Shown: in pieces, positions 7,756-17,976 of the stretch
Numbering within the stretch: position 1 is the first letter of the stretch
Layout of the letters: each line of letters begins with the position of its first letter
Source: Gammaproteobacteria bacterium
GTDB taxonomy: Bacteria > Pseudomonadota > Gammaproteobacteria > Arenicellales > CAJQKF01
Direction of reading: 5' to 3'
NCBI GenBank assembly: GCA_030429665.1
Contig: JAUIEZ010000024.1
Span: 1 to 48,650 of the forward strand
Length of the DNA: 48,650 bases
The notes under the pieces: model-generated
Seen by the model: the letters and a program-made list of their open reading frames with translations, nothing else
The model's database searches: none
Told to the model about the DNA's origin: nothing
Translations under genes and position numbers: made by a program

Positions 7756-10110
7756 GTGACCATCGATTTCCACGAGTACGTTGCCGGTCTCGCAAACGAT
7801 GCCGCACAGCACCGCGAGGCACTGGAATCGGCCTGGCAGGAGGCAACGCGGATCATGTCGCCCCGGGGTATCGAGAACTACCGGGAAGGCATCCGGGCAA
7901 TGAGCAGCGTCAGCCGCGATCCCGACCTGGTCCTGACTTTCGTCGAGGAGATGCCGGAAATCGCCCGCGAGGTCGGCGAGGACGTCATACCCGACGTCGT
8001 GTCGGCGGTGATGAAGCTGGCTTCTCATACATCCGGCGCGGTCCTCACCCTGCTCGTCGCCAACCTGCCGCTTGCCGCCCGACGCCTGGGCGACGCCGAC
8101 GTGCTGCGCGGTTTTCTCTCGCTCGTCCACCAGCTGGTCGGCAAGGCGCCGCGCGCTCTTCGCCCCATGCTGGCCAATCTCGACGAGCTGCTCGGCAAGT
8201 TGACCCTTGGCGGTTTGCGCCGCTGGGCGCTGTGGGGCGTTTCGGCGCACCAGCGAGACGTCGAGGGCCAGGTTGCCTACTTCGGCCTCGAGTCGGAGAC
8301 CGCGCGCGCGGTGCTGCAGAAAGAGCGCCGCGGCACGCTTTTCGTCGACAACCAGCGAAAGCTCAATGCCTACCTGCGCGCGCTCTGGGGCCGGGCGTTC
8401 TATATGCGCCCCACGTCGCTGGACTACGAGACACGCGAGGGGGTGAAACCTTACATCGAGCACTACCAGGTTCATGTTCCCGATGCGTATGACGACTTCC
8501 ATGACGTCGGCGGCATGCTCGCCTACCGCGCCGCGGCGGCTCACTGCGCGGCGCACCTGGTCTACACCAGGTCGTCGCTATCGGCCGGGCAACTGGCGCC
8601 GGCGCAGATGAGGATGGTCGAATTGTTCGAGGACGCGCGCGTTGAATATCTCGCCATGGGGGATTTTCCCGGCCTCGGCAAGCTGTGGCGGCAATTCTTC
8701 GACACGCCCGCGGCGAACGACGAGCAGTTGCACCCGGTCGTGACGAAAATGATCGGCATGGCGCGTTGCCTTCTCGACGCGGGAAGGCGCGGCGGGAGTC
8801 CGGCAGTGGACGGGATCGCGAAGACGTTTCTTCGACAGATTGCGAATTCGCCATTCGACGGCGGGGCCTCGTACCGCGCCGGCTTGGCGTTCCACGAAGA
8901 ACTGTCGTCGCAGTTGCCCATGCCGGGTGTGCGCGTGCTCGAGGCGATGCCCTTGCCGTATCGCGACGACAACCGGTTCGTCTGGGCATTCGACGAAACC
9001 GACCGTTTGAATGAAGACAGTGATTTCCTGCCGGCGAGACGGCCGTCCGTGCGGCGCTATGTTTCCGCCGTGGAAATGGCCAACGAGGTGGACTGCGAAC
9101 TGGCCGGTGACGACGCCCAGGAGATATGGGTGTGTGCGACCGAGTTCTTCCCCTACGAGGACGAGGGTGTCAGCTACAATGCCAAGTGGGGCGTCGAGCG
9201 CCTGCCCGATCCTCGCCACTACCCGGAGTGGGATTACCAGGCGCAATTGTTCAGGCCCGACTGGACCTGCGTGGTCGAGCACCGGCCGGTACGCGGCGAT
9301 CCGCAGGTCATGGCGCGCGTGGTCGAGCGACATCGGTCTGTCGCCAGCCGCATTCGCCGTCTCATCGATGCGCTCCAACCGCGCGGCATCGTTCGACACC
9401 GCGGCTACGAGGAAGGCGAGGAACTCGATCTCAACGCCGCCGTGGGCGCGATGATCGATATCCGCCGCGGCGTCATGCCCGACACCCGCATCAGTGTTCG
9501 TGTTACCCGGCAAGTGCGGGATCTTGCCACGGTGCTGCTGCTCGACCTGTCGGAATCGACCAATGACCCCATCGACAAGTCCGATCCCGACGGCCACAAG
9601 ATCGGCGACGTCATCCGCGATGCTGCCGGCCTGTTATCCTGGGCCATGGACGCGATAGGCGATCAATTCGCCGTCCACGCTTTCGCATCCGAAGGTCGAC
9701 ACGACGTGCGCTACCTTCGACTGAAGGATTTCGATCAACGCTACGACGACGAGGCCAGGGCCCGCATTGCCGGCACGCAGGGCGCCCTGTCCACGCGCAT
9801 GGGGGCCGCCCTGCGCCACGCCGGGTGGCACCTGTCGAACCGGGATGCGACCAATCGTCTCGTATTGCTGGTGACCGATGGTGCCCCCGCGGACATCGAC
9901 GAGCGCGATCCACGCTACCTGCGGGACGATGCCCGCAAGGCCGTCGAGGAACTGGCGGCAAGGGGGATCGCGGTGTTCTGCTTGAGCCTGGACAAGGATG
10001 CGGATCCGTACGTAGCCCGAATATTCGGCGAAAGCCGCTACGGGGTCGTCGATCGCGTTGACCGGTTGCCGGAGCGCCTGCCCGCCGTCTTCGCGAGCCT
10101 GACCGGTTGA
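7756..10110 (+). CDS. cbbO: RuBisCO activase adaptor CbbO (VWA domain)
   Basis: A 784-residue protein made of a long N-terminal helical region and a C-terminal von Willebrand factor A domain. The metal-ion-dependent adhesion site is intact: DLSES at residues 597-601 (DxSxS), with later MIDAS positions in GALSTRMGAAL and LVTDGAP. In studied systems, the VWA domain docks on an acidic residue of CbbL while the N-terminal part binds the CbbQ hexamer. The start is GTG 7756, 77 bases after cbbQ. Length fits the family, which is about 750-800 residues. It is the last clear cbb gene here, followed by an unrelated-looking solute-binding protein. Confidence 0.94.
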   Translation: MTIDFHEYVAGLANDAAQHREALESAWQEATRIMSPRGIENYREGIRAMSSVSRDPDLVLTFVEEMPEIAREVGEDVIPDVVSAVMKLASHTSGAVLTLLVANLPLAARRLGDADVLRGFLSLVHQLVGKAPRALRPMLANLDELLGKLTLGGLRRWALWGVSAHQRDVEGQVAYFGLESETARAVLQKERRGTLFVDNQRKLNAYLRALWGRAFYMRPTSLDYETREGVKPYIEHYQVHVPDAYDDFHDVGGMLAYRAAAAHCAAHLVYTRSSLSAGQLAPAQMRMVELFEDARVEYLAMGDFPGLGKLWRQFFDTPAANDEQLHPVVTKMIGMARCLLDAGRRGGSPAVDGIAKTFLRQIANSPFDGGASYRAGLAFHEELSSQLPMPGVRVLEAMPLPYRDDNRFVWAFDETDRLNEDSDFLPARRPSVRRYVSAVEMANEVDCELAGDDAQEIWVCATEFFPYEDEGVSYNAKWGVERLPDPRHYPEWDYQAQLFRPDWTCVVEHRPVRGDPQVMARVVERHRSVASRIRRLIDALQPRGIVRHRGYEEGEELDLNAAVGAMIDIRRGVMPDTRISVRVTRQVRDLATVLLLDLSESTNDPIDKSDPDGHKIGDVIRDAAGLLSWAMDAIGDQFAVHAFASEGRHDVRYLRLKDFDQRYDDEARARIAGTQGALSTRMGAALRHAGWHLSNRDATNRLVLLVTDGAPADIDERDPRYLRDDARKAVEELAARGIAVFCLSLDKDADPYVARIFGESRYGVVDRVDRLPERLPAVFASLTG

Positions 10111-10311
10111 CCGGGGTTCATCCGCCGCGATCGCGTGTACCGTGAATCCCGCTTTCCGATAGAATCCGTCGGGTTGATTCCCGTTGCCGCGTGCGGTGGC
10201 CATGCCGGGCCTCGCGGTACCTGGCGCGAAACGCGCCTATCCGATTCGACGGCATGTATCGGCCGGCAGGTTCGAATCGGGTTCAACCCGTCAGATGGGA
10301 AGCGAAAGCCG

Positions 10312-11103
10312 ATGAGAACATTGCGCTACCTCTTGCTGTTGCTGACCGTGTTCGCATGCGGCGTTTGTGCCGCCGCCAACTCGCAGCTTACCTCGGTCAC
10401 GTCGATTCTCGGTGAGCTTCGGGTCGGTATCGTCCCCGGATCCATACCGTTCTCCTACACCGCCTCCGGGAGCGACGGGCCTGTCGGCCACCAGGTCGAC
10501 CTGGCAACACAATTGGCCCAGGACATGGGTGTGCAGATCAGCTTCCGCGAAAAGGACTTTGATTCGCTGGTCGCCGACCTGGAAAAGGGAAATATCGACA
10601 TCGTCATGGCCGGCACCCCCATGAATGCGAGACTCGCCACCCGTGTCGCCTTCACCCGGCCTTGGGGACGCACGGGAATCACGCCGGTAGCGCTGCGCAC
10701 CGCCGCCGCGCGATTTCGCGGTTGGAACGATTTTCGACCGGCGCAGGTGCGTGTCGGTTCGAGCGTCGATCCGGTGGTTCGTTCGTTCGTCGAATCAGTC
10801 GTACAGGGGCGCGAAGTTCAAAGCATCGATTCCAGTCAGGTCGCGATCGATGCCCTGGTCGGTGGCGGTATCGACGTTTACGTCACCAATATCATCGAAG
10901 CGTCGGTTCTGAACCGGATCGACGAGCGCATCGTCGCGCTGTTCCCCGAACAAAGCGCACTTGGCCGGCCGCTCGCCTGCCTCGTCAAGATAGACGACCC
11001 GACCTGGCTGCACTACGTGAACACCTGGCTGACCATCAAGGAGGAAATCGGTTACCTGGGGACCTTGGCGCGCAAGTGGGGCCTGCTTGGACAGCGGCCA
11101 TGA
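10312..11103 (+). CDS. periplasmic solute-binding protein, family 3
   Basis: A 263-residue exported protein: signal peptide MRTLRYLLLLLTVFACGVCA, then a bacterial extracellular solute-binding family 3 fold (amino-acid-binding type). Recognisable parts are LGELRVGIVPGSIPFSYTA near the start, VGHQVDLATQLAQDMGVQ, the KGNIDIVMAGTPMNARLATRVAFTRPW hinge region, and a C-terminal WLHYVNTWLTIKEEIGYLGTL. ATG 10312 follows GGGA and starts the signal peptide; upstream in-frame codons translate into non-protein-like sequence. No permease or ATPase gene accompanies it. It could be an orphan binding protein, a sensor input, or a cyclohexadienyl dehydratase-like enzyme of the same fold. It lies 201 bases after cbbO; I see no terminator between them. 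Confidence 0.8.
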   Translation: MRTLRYLLLLLTVFACGVCAAANSQLTSVTSILGELRVGIVPGSIPFSYTASGSDGPVGHQVDLATQLAQDMGVQISFREKDFDSLVADLEKGNIDIVMAGTPMNARLATRVAFTRPWGRTGITPVALRTAAARFRGWNDFRPAQVRVGSSVDPVVRSFVESVVQGREVQSIDSSQVAIDALVGGGIDVYVTNIIEASVLNRIDERIVALFPEQSALGRPLACLVKIDDPTWLHYVNTWLTIKEEIGYLGTLARKWGLLGQRP

Positions 11104-11424
11104 CCACGCGGACGCGCAACATCGCGTGTTCTTCGCCACAGGTCGGCGCATGCGTCGTACGGTTCGTCGAACGTCGTCGACTGCCGGGCGTCACGACCGG
11201 CACGGCGGGTATGCCGGGAACCGCCGCCGCGGGAATCGCCCGTTTCGGATCATTGCAGGTGGCCGCGCGTATCGCCTGAAGACGGGAAGAATCGACACCA
11301 ACCGGTTCGCGTGGTTCGGTCGGCCCCGCGGGACTGCCTGCCATTCGGACGTTCGCCGTTGCGCCGGTGATGAACAAACCCATGATCCATTGATGATTGG
11401 AACCGGGAGCTGTCCGGCCCGAGC
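11104..11424 (+). other. 321-base gap without a supported gene
   Basis: Open frames exist on both strands here, but their translations are rich in Arg, Thr and Pro with no domain, signal peptide or ribosome binding site. They look like antisense or frame shadows. I see no convincing promoter, terminator or repeat. The stretch most likely carries the promoter of the HtrA gene at its right end. Confidence 0.4.
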
Positions 11425-12555
11425 ATGAATCGAGACGACGACCCCTTCGCCGCCCGCCTGCACCGGGTCACCATTGCCGTCGTGGTTGTCCTGGCCGCGT
11501 GGTACCTGCTGCCCTGGCTTCAACACTACCTCGTCGGCCTTACCGCCGAACCGCGGCCGGTGACGGCGCGCGGCGAACTCGCGGCGGACGAGCGAACTAC
11601 CATCGACATCTTTCGCAAGGCGAGCCCGTCGGTGGTGTTCATTACCACCCGCCAGCGCGTGCGCGACCCGTGGACGCGAAACGTGTTCAGCGTGCCCAGC
11701 GGCACCGGCTCGGGATTCTTCTGGGACGATCTCGGCCACGTCGTAACGAACGACCACGTAATTCGCGGCGCATCGGAAGCCGTGGTACGACTCAATGACG
11801 GTCGCAGCTACCGTGCCGCACTGGTCGGCGCCAGTCCGGCGCACGACCTGGCGGTGCTCAGAATCGGTGTATCGCTGGATGCGCCGACGCCGGTGCCCAT
11901 TGGCACGAGCAGCGACTTGCAGGTGGGGCAGAAGGTTTTTGCCATTGGCAATCCGTTTGGGCTCGACTATACCCTGACCACCGGTGTCGTGTCGGCGCTC
12001 GACCGTTCGCTGGAAGGCGACAGCGGCTTGGTTATCGAGCACCTCATCCAGACCGACGCTGCCATCAACCCGGGTAATTCCGGCGGGCCGCTGCTTGACA
12101 GTGCCGGACGGCTGATCGGCATCAACACGGCGATCTACAGCCCGTCGGGCACCAGCGCCGGTATCGGCTTCGCGGTGCCAGTGGACACCGTCAACCGTGT
12201 CGTGCCCCAGCTCATCGCGCAGGGACGCTACGTTCGGCCGGGGCTCGGAATTACCGTGGACGCGGATATCAACCGCGCGGTAACCGAACAGCTGGGCGTG
12301 CCGGGGGTCCTGGTATTGAGCGTCGGGCCGGGTTCGCCGGCCGAGGCGGCCGGTCTGCGCGGCACCATGATGGACCGCTACGGCAACGTCACGCCCGGCG
12401 ACGTCATCGTGGCCATCGACGGTAAAACCGTCGACGGCGTTTCGGCGTTTTACGCCGTGCTCGAGGAAAAGCGCATCGGCGAGCAGGTTACCTTGACGCT
12501 CATGCGCGACGGTCGCGAACTCACCGCGCGCGCCGTCCTGGCGGGCGACGGCTGA
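11425..12555 (+). CDS. membrane-anchored HtrA/DegS-type serine protease
   Basis: A 376-residue protein with a single N-terminal transmembrane anchor (about residues 16-32), a trypsin-like protease domain and one PDZ domain. The catalytic triad is complete: H111 in TNDHVI, D141 in SPAHDLAVL, and S219 in INPGNSGGPL. The PDZ domain covers about residues 265-370 (VLSVGPGSPAEAAGL). One PDZ and a membrane anchor match DegS or plant Deg-like proteases rather than DegP, which has two PDZ domains. It would act in periplasmic protein quality control. No rseA/rseB or rpoE lies nearby, so a role in sigma-E signalling cannot be claimed. It converges on uraA with 25 bases between stops. Confidence 0.88.
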   Translation: MNRDDDPFAARLHRVTIAVVVVLAAWYLLPWLQHYLVGLTAEPRPVTARGELAADERTTIDIFRKASPSVVFITTRQRVRDPWTRNVFSVPSGTGSGFFWDDLGHVVTNDHVIRGASEAVVRLNDGRSYRAALVGASPAHDLAVLRIGVSLDAPTPVPIGTSSDLQVGQKVFAIGNPFGLDYTLTTGVVSALDRSLEGDSGLVIEHLIQTDAAINPGNSGGPLLDSAGRLIGINTAIYSPSGTSAGIGFAVPVDTVNRVVPQLIAQGRYVRPGLGITVDADINRAVTEQLGVPGVLVLSVGPGSPAEAAGLRGTMMDRYGNVTPGDVIVAIDGKTVDGVSAFYAVLEEKRIGEQVTLTLMRDGRELTARAVLAGDG

Positions 12556-12580
12556 ATCGAGACCGTATCGGGAGCGCTGA

Positions 12581-13813
12581 TTATTCCTCGCGCTCGCGAG
12601 GCAGCACGAGGTTGAGGAGGATCGCGACCACGGCCGACAATCCGATGCCTTGCAGGCTGAATTCTCCGTTACCCACGCTCATTCCCCCGATGCCGAACAC
12701 CAGCGAAATGGATACGATCACCAGGCTGCGCGGACGGCCGAGGTCGCCGCCGTCCTTGACCAGGGTATTCATGCCGATCGCCGCGATCGCGCCGAACAAC
12801 AGGATCAGAATGCCGCCCATGACGGGCGTGGGAATGGTCCCGAGAAACGCGCCCAGCTTGCCCGAAAACGAGATAACGATGGCGAATACGGCGGCGATAA
12901 TCATGATGTTGGGATTGAACGCGCGGGTAAGCGCCACCGCGCCGGTTACCTCGGAGTAGGTGGTGTTGGGCGGTCCGCCCACCAGCGAGGCGGCGCTGGT
13001 GGCGATACCGTCGCCGAGCAGTGTGCGGTGCAGGCCCGGTTTTTCCACGTAGTTGCGCCCGGTGACACCGCCGATCGCGAGCATGTCTCCGATGTGTTCG
13101 ATGGCCGGGGCGATGGCGACCGGCACGATGAAGATGATCGCCTGCCAATTGAATTCGGGCATGACGAAGCTGGGCACCGAGAACGCCGGCGCCGCGGCGA
13201 CGGGCGAGGTGTCCACCAGTCCCAGCGCCATGCTTAGTGCGTAACCGACGACGACGCCCGCGAGTATCGGCACCAGCCGCAGCAGGCCGCGCCCGAGAAT
13301 GGCGACCAACACGGTGGCGGTCAGCGAGACCATGGAAACCAGCATCGCCAGGTTCCGGTCGACGAGGTCCGCGGCGCCGTCTCCGGTCTTGCCCAGCGCC
13401 AGGTTGATGGCAACCGGCGCCAATGACAGGCCGATGACCATGATGACGGGACCAATCACGACCGGCGGCAATACCCGCGAGATTATCTGTGGTCCGCGCA
13501 CCGCGATGATGGCGCTGAGGACGATGTAGACCAGTCCCGCCGCGCACAATCCCGACAGCGTGGCCGGGATGCCCCAGGTTTGCACGCCGTAGATGATCGG
13601 GGCGATAAACGCGAACGAGGACGCCAGGAAAATGGGAACCTGCCGACCGGTGATGAAATGGAAAATCAAGGTGCCGGCGCCCGCGGTAAACAGCGCTACG
13701 TTGGCGTCAAGGCCAGTGAGTATCGGCACCAGCACCAGTGCGCCGAAGGCGACGAACAGCATCTGGAATCCGACGACGACCTGCTTGATCGGGCCGAGGT
13801 TGTCAGTGGTCAT
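12581..13813 (-). CDS. uraA: uracil/xanthine permease (NCS2 family), UraA-like
   Basis: A 410-residue protein with about 14 membrane segments of the nucleobase:cation symporter 2 family. The two signatures that hold the substrate-binding glutamates in UraA are present: [15 protein letters not shown] and [19 protein letters not shown]. The second ([10 protein letters not shown]) is characteristic of uracil transporters rather than xanthine/urate ones. It imports uracil with protons across the inner membrane. AGGTAA precedes ATG 13813. It lies 57 bases downstream of the last peptide-permease gene on the same strand and is probably read through from that operon. Confidence 0.9.
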   Translation of the reverse strand: MTTDNLGPIKQVVVGFQMLFVAFGALVLVPILTGLDANVALFTAGAGTLIFHFITGRQVPIFLASSFAFIAPIIYGVQTWGIPATLSGLCAAGLVYIVLSAIIAVRGPQIISRVLPPVVIGPVIMVIGLSLAPVAINLALGKTGDGAADLVDRNLAMLVSMVSLTATVLVAILGRGLLRLVPILAGVVVGYALSMALGLVDTSPVAAAPAFSVPSFVMPEFNWQAIIFIVPVAIAPAIEHIGDMLAIGGVTGRNYVEKPGLHRTLLGDGIATSAASLVGGPPNTTYSEVTGAVALTRAFNPNIMIIAAVFAIVISFSGKLGAFLGTIPTPVMGGILILLFGAIAAIGMNTLVKDGGDLGRPRSLVIVSISLVFGIGGMSVGNGEFSLQGIGLSAVVAILLNLVLPREREE

Positions 13814-13847
13814 GGGTTACCTCGCTTGTTATGGTTTTCGAGTGGTA

Positions 13848-13862
13848 CCCCGGATACCGGGG
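13848..13862 (-). other. intercistronic hairpin between permease and uraA
   Basis: CCCCGG-ATA-CCGGGG forms a perfect 6-base stem with a 3-base loop. It starts 8 bases after the permease stop on the minus strand. No T-run follows, so it is not an intrinsic terminator. It could stabilise the upstream mRNA end or dampen uraA expression. Confidence 0.4.
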
Positions 13863-13870
13863 CGGCCGCG

Positions 13871-15037
13871 TTACTTGTACGGGTCCGCCGCGTCGCGCAA
13901 TCCATCTCCGAAGAAGTTGAAGGCGAGAATGGTCACGATGACCGGCAATACCGGGAACATCAGCCACGGGTAGAGCGCCACCACGTTGATGTTTTGCGCC
14001 TCGTTGAGCAAAACGCCCCAGCTCGTCACCGGTGGCCGCAGACCCAGGCCGAGAAAGGACAAGGCGGTTTCGCCGAGAATCATGGCCGGAATCGACAGCG
14101 TCGCGGAGGCGATCAGGTGGCTCATGAAGCCGGGCAGAAGGTGCCTGAATATGATTCGCCGCGGTCGAGCGCCCATCATTGCCGCCGCCGTGCAGTAATC
14201 CTCCTCGCGAAGCGACAGCAGCTTCGACCGCACCGCGCGAGCCAGGCCGGTCCAGTCGAGCAGGGCGAGGATCACCGTGATGCCCAGGAATACCAGCAGC
14301 GGGCTCCATTTTACCGGCAGGATTGCCGACAGCGCCATCCACAGCGGCAGCTCCGGAAAGGAGCGCAGGATTTCGATGAGCCGCTGGACGAGGTTGTCGA
14401 CCAGCCCGCCGTAGTATCCGGCGATACCGCCGATGACGATGCCGAGCGTGAAACTGATCAGGATGCCGATAAGACCGATGGTCAGCGAGATCCGTGCGCC
14501 ATAGAACGTACGCGACAACAGGTCGCGTCCGAGGCGGTCGGTGCCGACGAAATAGGCCGTCCCGTCCTCGGCGGGACACACCACGTGAAAGGTCGATTCG
14601 AACAGGCCCCAGAACTCGTAGCGATCGCCACTGCAAAAGAAACGCAGTTTCTGAACCTGTGACTCGTCCACGGTGTACTCGCGCATCAGGTTCTGCATGT
14701 TCAGCGTGAACTTGTAGCCGTAGACGAACGGACCGACGAACTTGCCTTCGTGGAATAAGTGAACCTCCTGCGGCGGGGCGTAGATGTACTTGGAATCGCG
14801 CGTCTCGAGGTTGTAAGGGGCAAGTATCTCCGCGAACAGGACGCAAAAATACAACATCAGCAGAATCACGCCGGAGAAGAGCGCCAGCTTGTGACGCTTG
14901 AGCTTCCACCACATCAGCTTCCACTGGGAGGCGAGGTAGAAGCGCTCCTGCTCGGGCGTAAGTTGCTCTATCGATTGGGGATCGAACGGCGCCTGGGAGA
15001 CGAAGTGCTCCAGCTTGTGAAATCGCGATCCGATCAT
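13871..15037 (-). CDS. peptide ABC transporter permease, OppC/DppC type
   Basis: A 388-residue inner-membrane permease with six expected helices. The first helix ([22 protein letters not shown], about residues 50-71) is followed by an unusually long segment of about 110 residues before the second. The C-terminal part holds the ABC-permease EAA loop region ([24 protein letters not shown]) and the [15 protein letters not shown] motif of DppC-like proteins. ATG 15037 overlaps the stop of the upstream permease gene by 4 bases. The long N-terminal extension before helix 1 (about 48 residues, [20 protein letters not shown]) is common in permeases of this sub-group. It works with the neighbouring permease, binding protein and fused ATPase. 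Confidence 0.9.
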   Translation of the reverse strand: MIGSRFHKLEHFVSQAPFDPQSIEQLTPEQERFYLASQWKLMWWKLKRHKLALFSGVILLMLYFCVLFAEILAPYNLETRDSKYIYAPPQEVHLFHEGKFVGPFVYGYKFTLNMQNLMREYTVDESQVQKLRFFCSGDRYEFWGLFESTFHVVCPAEDGTAYFVGTDRLGRDLLSRTFYGARISLTIGLIGILISFTLGIVIGGIAGYYGGLVDNLVQRLIEILRSFPELPLWMALSAILPVKWSPLLVFLGITVILALLDWTGLARAVRSKLLSLREEDYCTAAAMMGARPRRIIFRHLLPGFMSHLIASATLSIPAMILGETALSFLGLGLRPPVTSWGVLLNEAQNINVVALYPWLMFPVLPVIVTILAFNFFGDGLRDAADPYK

Positions 15038-16032
15038 TTCTCGATACCTCCCGCCAGGCGGATGCGCGGATCCAGCATGGCCAGCAAGAGGTCCGAGATC
15101 AATACGCCGACGACCGTCAACGTCGCCAGAAACATGAGAAACGAGCCGGCGAGGTACATGTCCTGGCTTTGCAGCGAGCTCAGCAACATGGGTCCCGTGG
15201 TCGGCAGGGACAGCACGACCGCAACGATCTCCGCACCGGAGATGATGCTCGGCAGGATCGTTCCGATGTCGGCGATGAAGAAATTCAGCGCCATGCGCAA
15301 TGGGTATTTCCTTACCAGCTTGCCTTCCGCAAGGCCCTTGGCGCGACCCGTGGTGACATATTGTTTCTGTAACTCGTCGAGCAGGTTGGCTCGCAGTCGC
15401 CGGATCATTCCGGCGGTGCCGGAGGTGCCGATGACCACTACCGGTATCCACAGATGTTCGAGAATCGACATGAACTTGCCAAGGCTCCACGGCTGGTCGA
15501 TGTAACTCGGGTCCATGAGGCCGCCGATGGACGTGCCGAAGTAGACGTTGGCAAGGTAGAGCATCACCAGGGCGAGGAGGAAGTTCGGCGTGGCCAGCCC
15601 GATGAAGCCGACGAACGTCAGCCCGTAGTCGCCCCAGCTGTACTGGTGGGTGGCGGAGTAGACGCCGATCGGGAACGCCACGATCCAGGTGAATACGATC
15701 GTCACCAGCGAAACGATGACGGTCAGGAACATGCGGTCGCCGACGACGTCGGCGACGGGCAACTCGTACTCGAACGAGTAGCCGAGATCGCCGCGCATCA
15801 GGCCGGTCACCCAGACCAGGTACTGTTCGTGCATCGGCTTGTCGAGGCCGTACTCCTGGCGCAGGAACTCGATGCGCCGCTGGTCCACAGACTCGCCCTG
15901 GGAGCGCAGTTCGGCGATGTGGGTCTCGAGATAATCGCCGGGAGGAAGCTGGATGATGACGAAAACGATGATGCTGATCGCGATCAGCGTCGGAATCATC
16001 ATCAGCAGTCGACGAAGGACGTAGCTCAGCAC
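15034..16032 (-). CDS. peptide ABC transporter permease, OppB/DppB type
   Basis: A 332-residue permease with the standard DppB layout: N-terminal helix in YVLRRLLMMIPTLIAISIIVF, a periplasmic region with GDLGYSFEYELPV, then five helices. The EAA-like loop is RANLLDELQKQYVTTGRAKGL. It pairs with the next gene product to form the membrane channel. It starts 51 bases after the binding-protein gene and overlaps the following permease gene by 4 bases. Confidence 0.91.
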   Translation of the reverse strand: MLSYVLRRLLMMIPTLIAISIIVFVIIQLPPGDYLETHIAELRSQGESVDQRRIEFLRQEYGLDKPMHEQYLVWVTGLMRGDLGYSFEYELPVADVVGDRMFLTVIVSLVTIVFTWIVAFPIGVYSATHQYSWGDYGLTFVGFIGLATPNFLLALVMLYLANVYFGTSIGGLMDPSYIDQPWSLGKFMSILEHLWIPVVVIGTSGTAGMIRRLRANLLDELQKQYVTTGRAKGLAEGKLVRKYPLRMALNFFIADIGTILPSIISGAEIVAVVLSLPTTGPMLLSSLQSQDMYLAGSFLMFLATLTVVGVLISDLLLAMLDPRIRLAGGIEK

Positions 16033-16083
16033 CGGCCTCTCCCTATTGGCCGCGGCGCGCGGCCGACGTGGGCAACGATCCGG

Positions 16084-17976
16084 TCACTGCGCGTACCAGA
16101 AGGCTTCGGGATGATATACGCCGAAGTAGGCGCCCGGTTCCCAGCCGTATATGCCCTCGGCCGGTACGTTCTTGAGCTTGTTGGACACCACCACCGGCTG
16201 CATGACGCCGGAAACGATGCCGATGGAGAACACCTGTTCGGCATGGATCTTGAGAATCTCGTCCCACGCCGCGCGTCGTTGCTCCCGGTCGGTGGCGTTC
16301 TGCCAGTCGAGGCGAAGTTCCATCAGGCGTTTCGCGCTCTCGATGTCCGGCGGTTCGCCGGCGCCGCCGCCCGTTTCGAAATACTGGCCCCACTTGGGCC
16401 ATTGCAGTTGGTCCTGGGCAACCGGGACGAACTCGTTCGGGCTGGTGCCGGGGCCCGGCAACCCGTTGTCGACGCCGGACCATACGGCCATCATCGCTTC
16501 ACCCGAGAAAACGCGGTCCCGGAACACCTCGCGCTGGGACGGTTTGATGAAGATCTTGACGCCGATCTTCAGCCAGGCGTCGTGAATGAGTTCGAGAACG
16601 TCGGTCTGCTCGGTGCTCTCGCCCGCGGTCTGCACGACGATCTCCAGGGGACGGCCGTCGGGCATCAGGCGAATCCCCGCGTCGTTGCGCTCGGTCAGCC
16701 CGATCTCGTCGAGCAGCGCGTTGGCCTTCTCCGGCGAGTATTCGACCCAGGCATCCTGGTACTCGGGCTGGAACAGGGGGCTGGCGGGCAGTACGGTGTT
16801 GGCGCTGGGGCGGGCGAGCCCGAAGTAGACCACGTTGTTGATCTCCTCTCGATCGACCGCCAGCGAAAGCGCTCGGCGCAGGCGCACGTCGCGCGCCAGT
16901 TGGCGCCAGGTCTCGTCGCTGCTGTTGAGGTTGGGATAGAGCGCGATTTGCGATCCGGTGCCCACCTGCCACAGGCGCACGCCGTAGTCGTTGCGCGCCT
17001 CGCCCTCCTTCAGGAAGGTGTAGTTGTCCAGGCGCAGGTAGCGTGCCTGCAGGTCCGCTTCCCCCGAACCGGTCTTGGCGGGAATCAGGCTCTTGCTTAC
17101 CACGTTGACGATGATCGAATCCACGTAGGGTAGTTGTCGCCCCTGGTTGTCGACGCGGTGGAAGAACGGGTTGCGCTCGAACACGAACCGCTCCGACGGC
17201 GACACCGTGGTGTTGATCCACGGCTGCAGCACCGGCAGTTCGATGTTGGTGGAGCGGTACTGGCGTGCCATGCGGGTGTGCAGGCTGGCCCAGTTTCGCA
17301 CCGCGGCGTCGCGCACCATGGCGTCGAGTTTTTCCTTCTCGGCATAGTCGCCGTGGAACTGTTTCAGGTAGTGCGCCGGCAGGTAGATGTACATCGGACG
17401 TGCGCCGGCCAGCGCGGGCAGGAAGTACGGGTTGGGCTTGCTCCACTCGTAGACGACGGTGTATTCGTCCGGGATGCTGACCCGCGGCATCTCGCCCTCG
17501 ATCAGCAGGCTCTTCTCGGGCCCGAACGGCGACAGCTCCTCGTTGCTGGCCACGTCCTCCCAGAAGTAGCGAAAGTCCTCGCTGGTGAACGGCGCGCCGT
17601 CCGACCACTTGTGTCCGGGTCGCAGCCGAAGCGTGAAGATGCGTTCTTCCTCGACGTCCACCGATTCGAGAATGTCGGGTTCGAGTTCGAAGTTCTTGTC
17701 GTAACAGACCAGGCGCGCGTAGCCGTAAACGTTCACCATGCGAATGTCCTGGCTGGTCGCCATCAGCATGCGCATGCTGCCGCCGTAGCGGCCCGGCGCT
17801 AGGCCGTTTTCCGACAGGTCGACGACGCGGGGATTCTCGGGCAGGCGCTCTTTCATCGGCGGCAGTTCGCCCGCTGCAACGCGTTCGGCGAGCATGGGCA
17901 CCTCCTCTGCCGCCGAGGCGACCAGTGGAGCGCCCGCGATGATCAGCGACGCCGCCAGTATCGATGTAAATCTCAT
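16084..17976 (-). CDS. peptide-binding protein, extracellular solute-binding family 5
   Basis: A 630-residue exported binding protein with signal peptide MRFTSILAASLIIAGAPLVA (cleavage near ASA-A, residue 22). SBP family 5 features include GHKWSDGAPFTSEDFRYFWED, and RRALSLAVDREEINNVVYFGLA in the second lobe. It belongs to the larger sub-group that begins with ERVAAGELPPMKERLPENP and is usually linked to oligopeptide-type systems, including plant-associated and marine bacteria; the true ligand could be a peptide, glycoside or opine-like compound. ATG 17976 directly abuts the ATPase stop codon with no gap, so the two are translationally coupled. Confidence 0.9.
   Translation of the reverse strand: MRFTSILAASLIIAGAPLVASAAEEVPMLAERVAAGELPPMKERLPENPRVVDLSENGLAPGRYGGSMRMLMATSQDIRMVNVYGYARLVCYDKNFELEPDILESVDVEEERIFTLRLRPGHKWSDGAPFTSEDFRYFWEDVASNEELSPFGPEKSLLIEGEMPRVSIPDEYTVVYEWSKPNPYFLPALAGARPMYIYLPAHYLKQFHGDYAEKEKLDAMVRDAAVRNWASLHTRMARQYRSTNIELPVLQPWINTTVSPSERFVFERNPFFHRVDNQGRQLPYVDSIIVNVVSKSLIPAKTGSGEADLQARYLRLDNYTFLKEGEARNDYGVRLWQVGTGSQIALYPNLNSSDETWRQLARDVRLRRALSLAVDREEINNVVYFGLARPSANTVLPASPLFQPEYQDAWVEYSPEKANALLDEIGLTERNDAGIRLMPDGRPLEIVVQTAGESTEQTDVLELIHDAWLKIGVKIFIKPSQREVFRDRVFSGEAMMAVWSGVDNGLPGPGTSPNEFVPVAQDQLQWPKWGQYFETGGGAGEPPDIESAKRLMELRLDWQNATDREQRRAAWDEILKIHAEQVFSIGIVSGVMQPVVVSNKLKNVPAEGIYGWEPGAYFGVYHPEAFWYAQ

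Noticed and set aside
10270..10300. GGTTCGAATC, a T-loop-like tRNA motif
   Set aside because: No matching acceptor, D or anticodon stems around it; it lies in the leader of the binding-protein gene.
11036..11428. Open frames of 113-115 codons on both strands between the binding protein and HtrA
   Set aside because: No ribosome binding site, Arg/Thr/Pro-rich nonsense, and each overlaps a real gene end.
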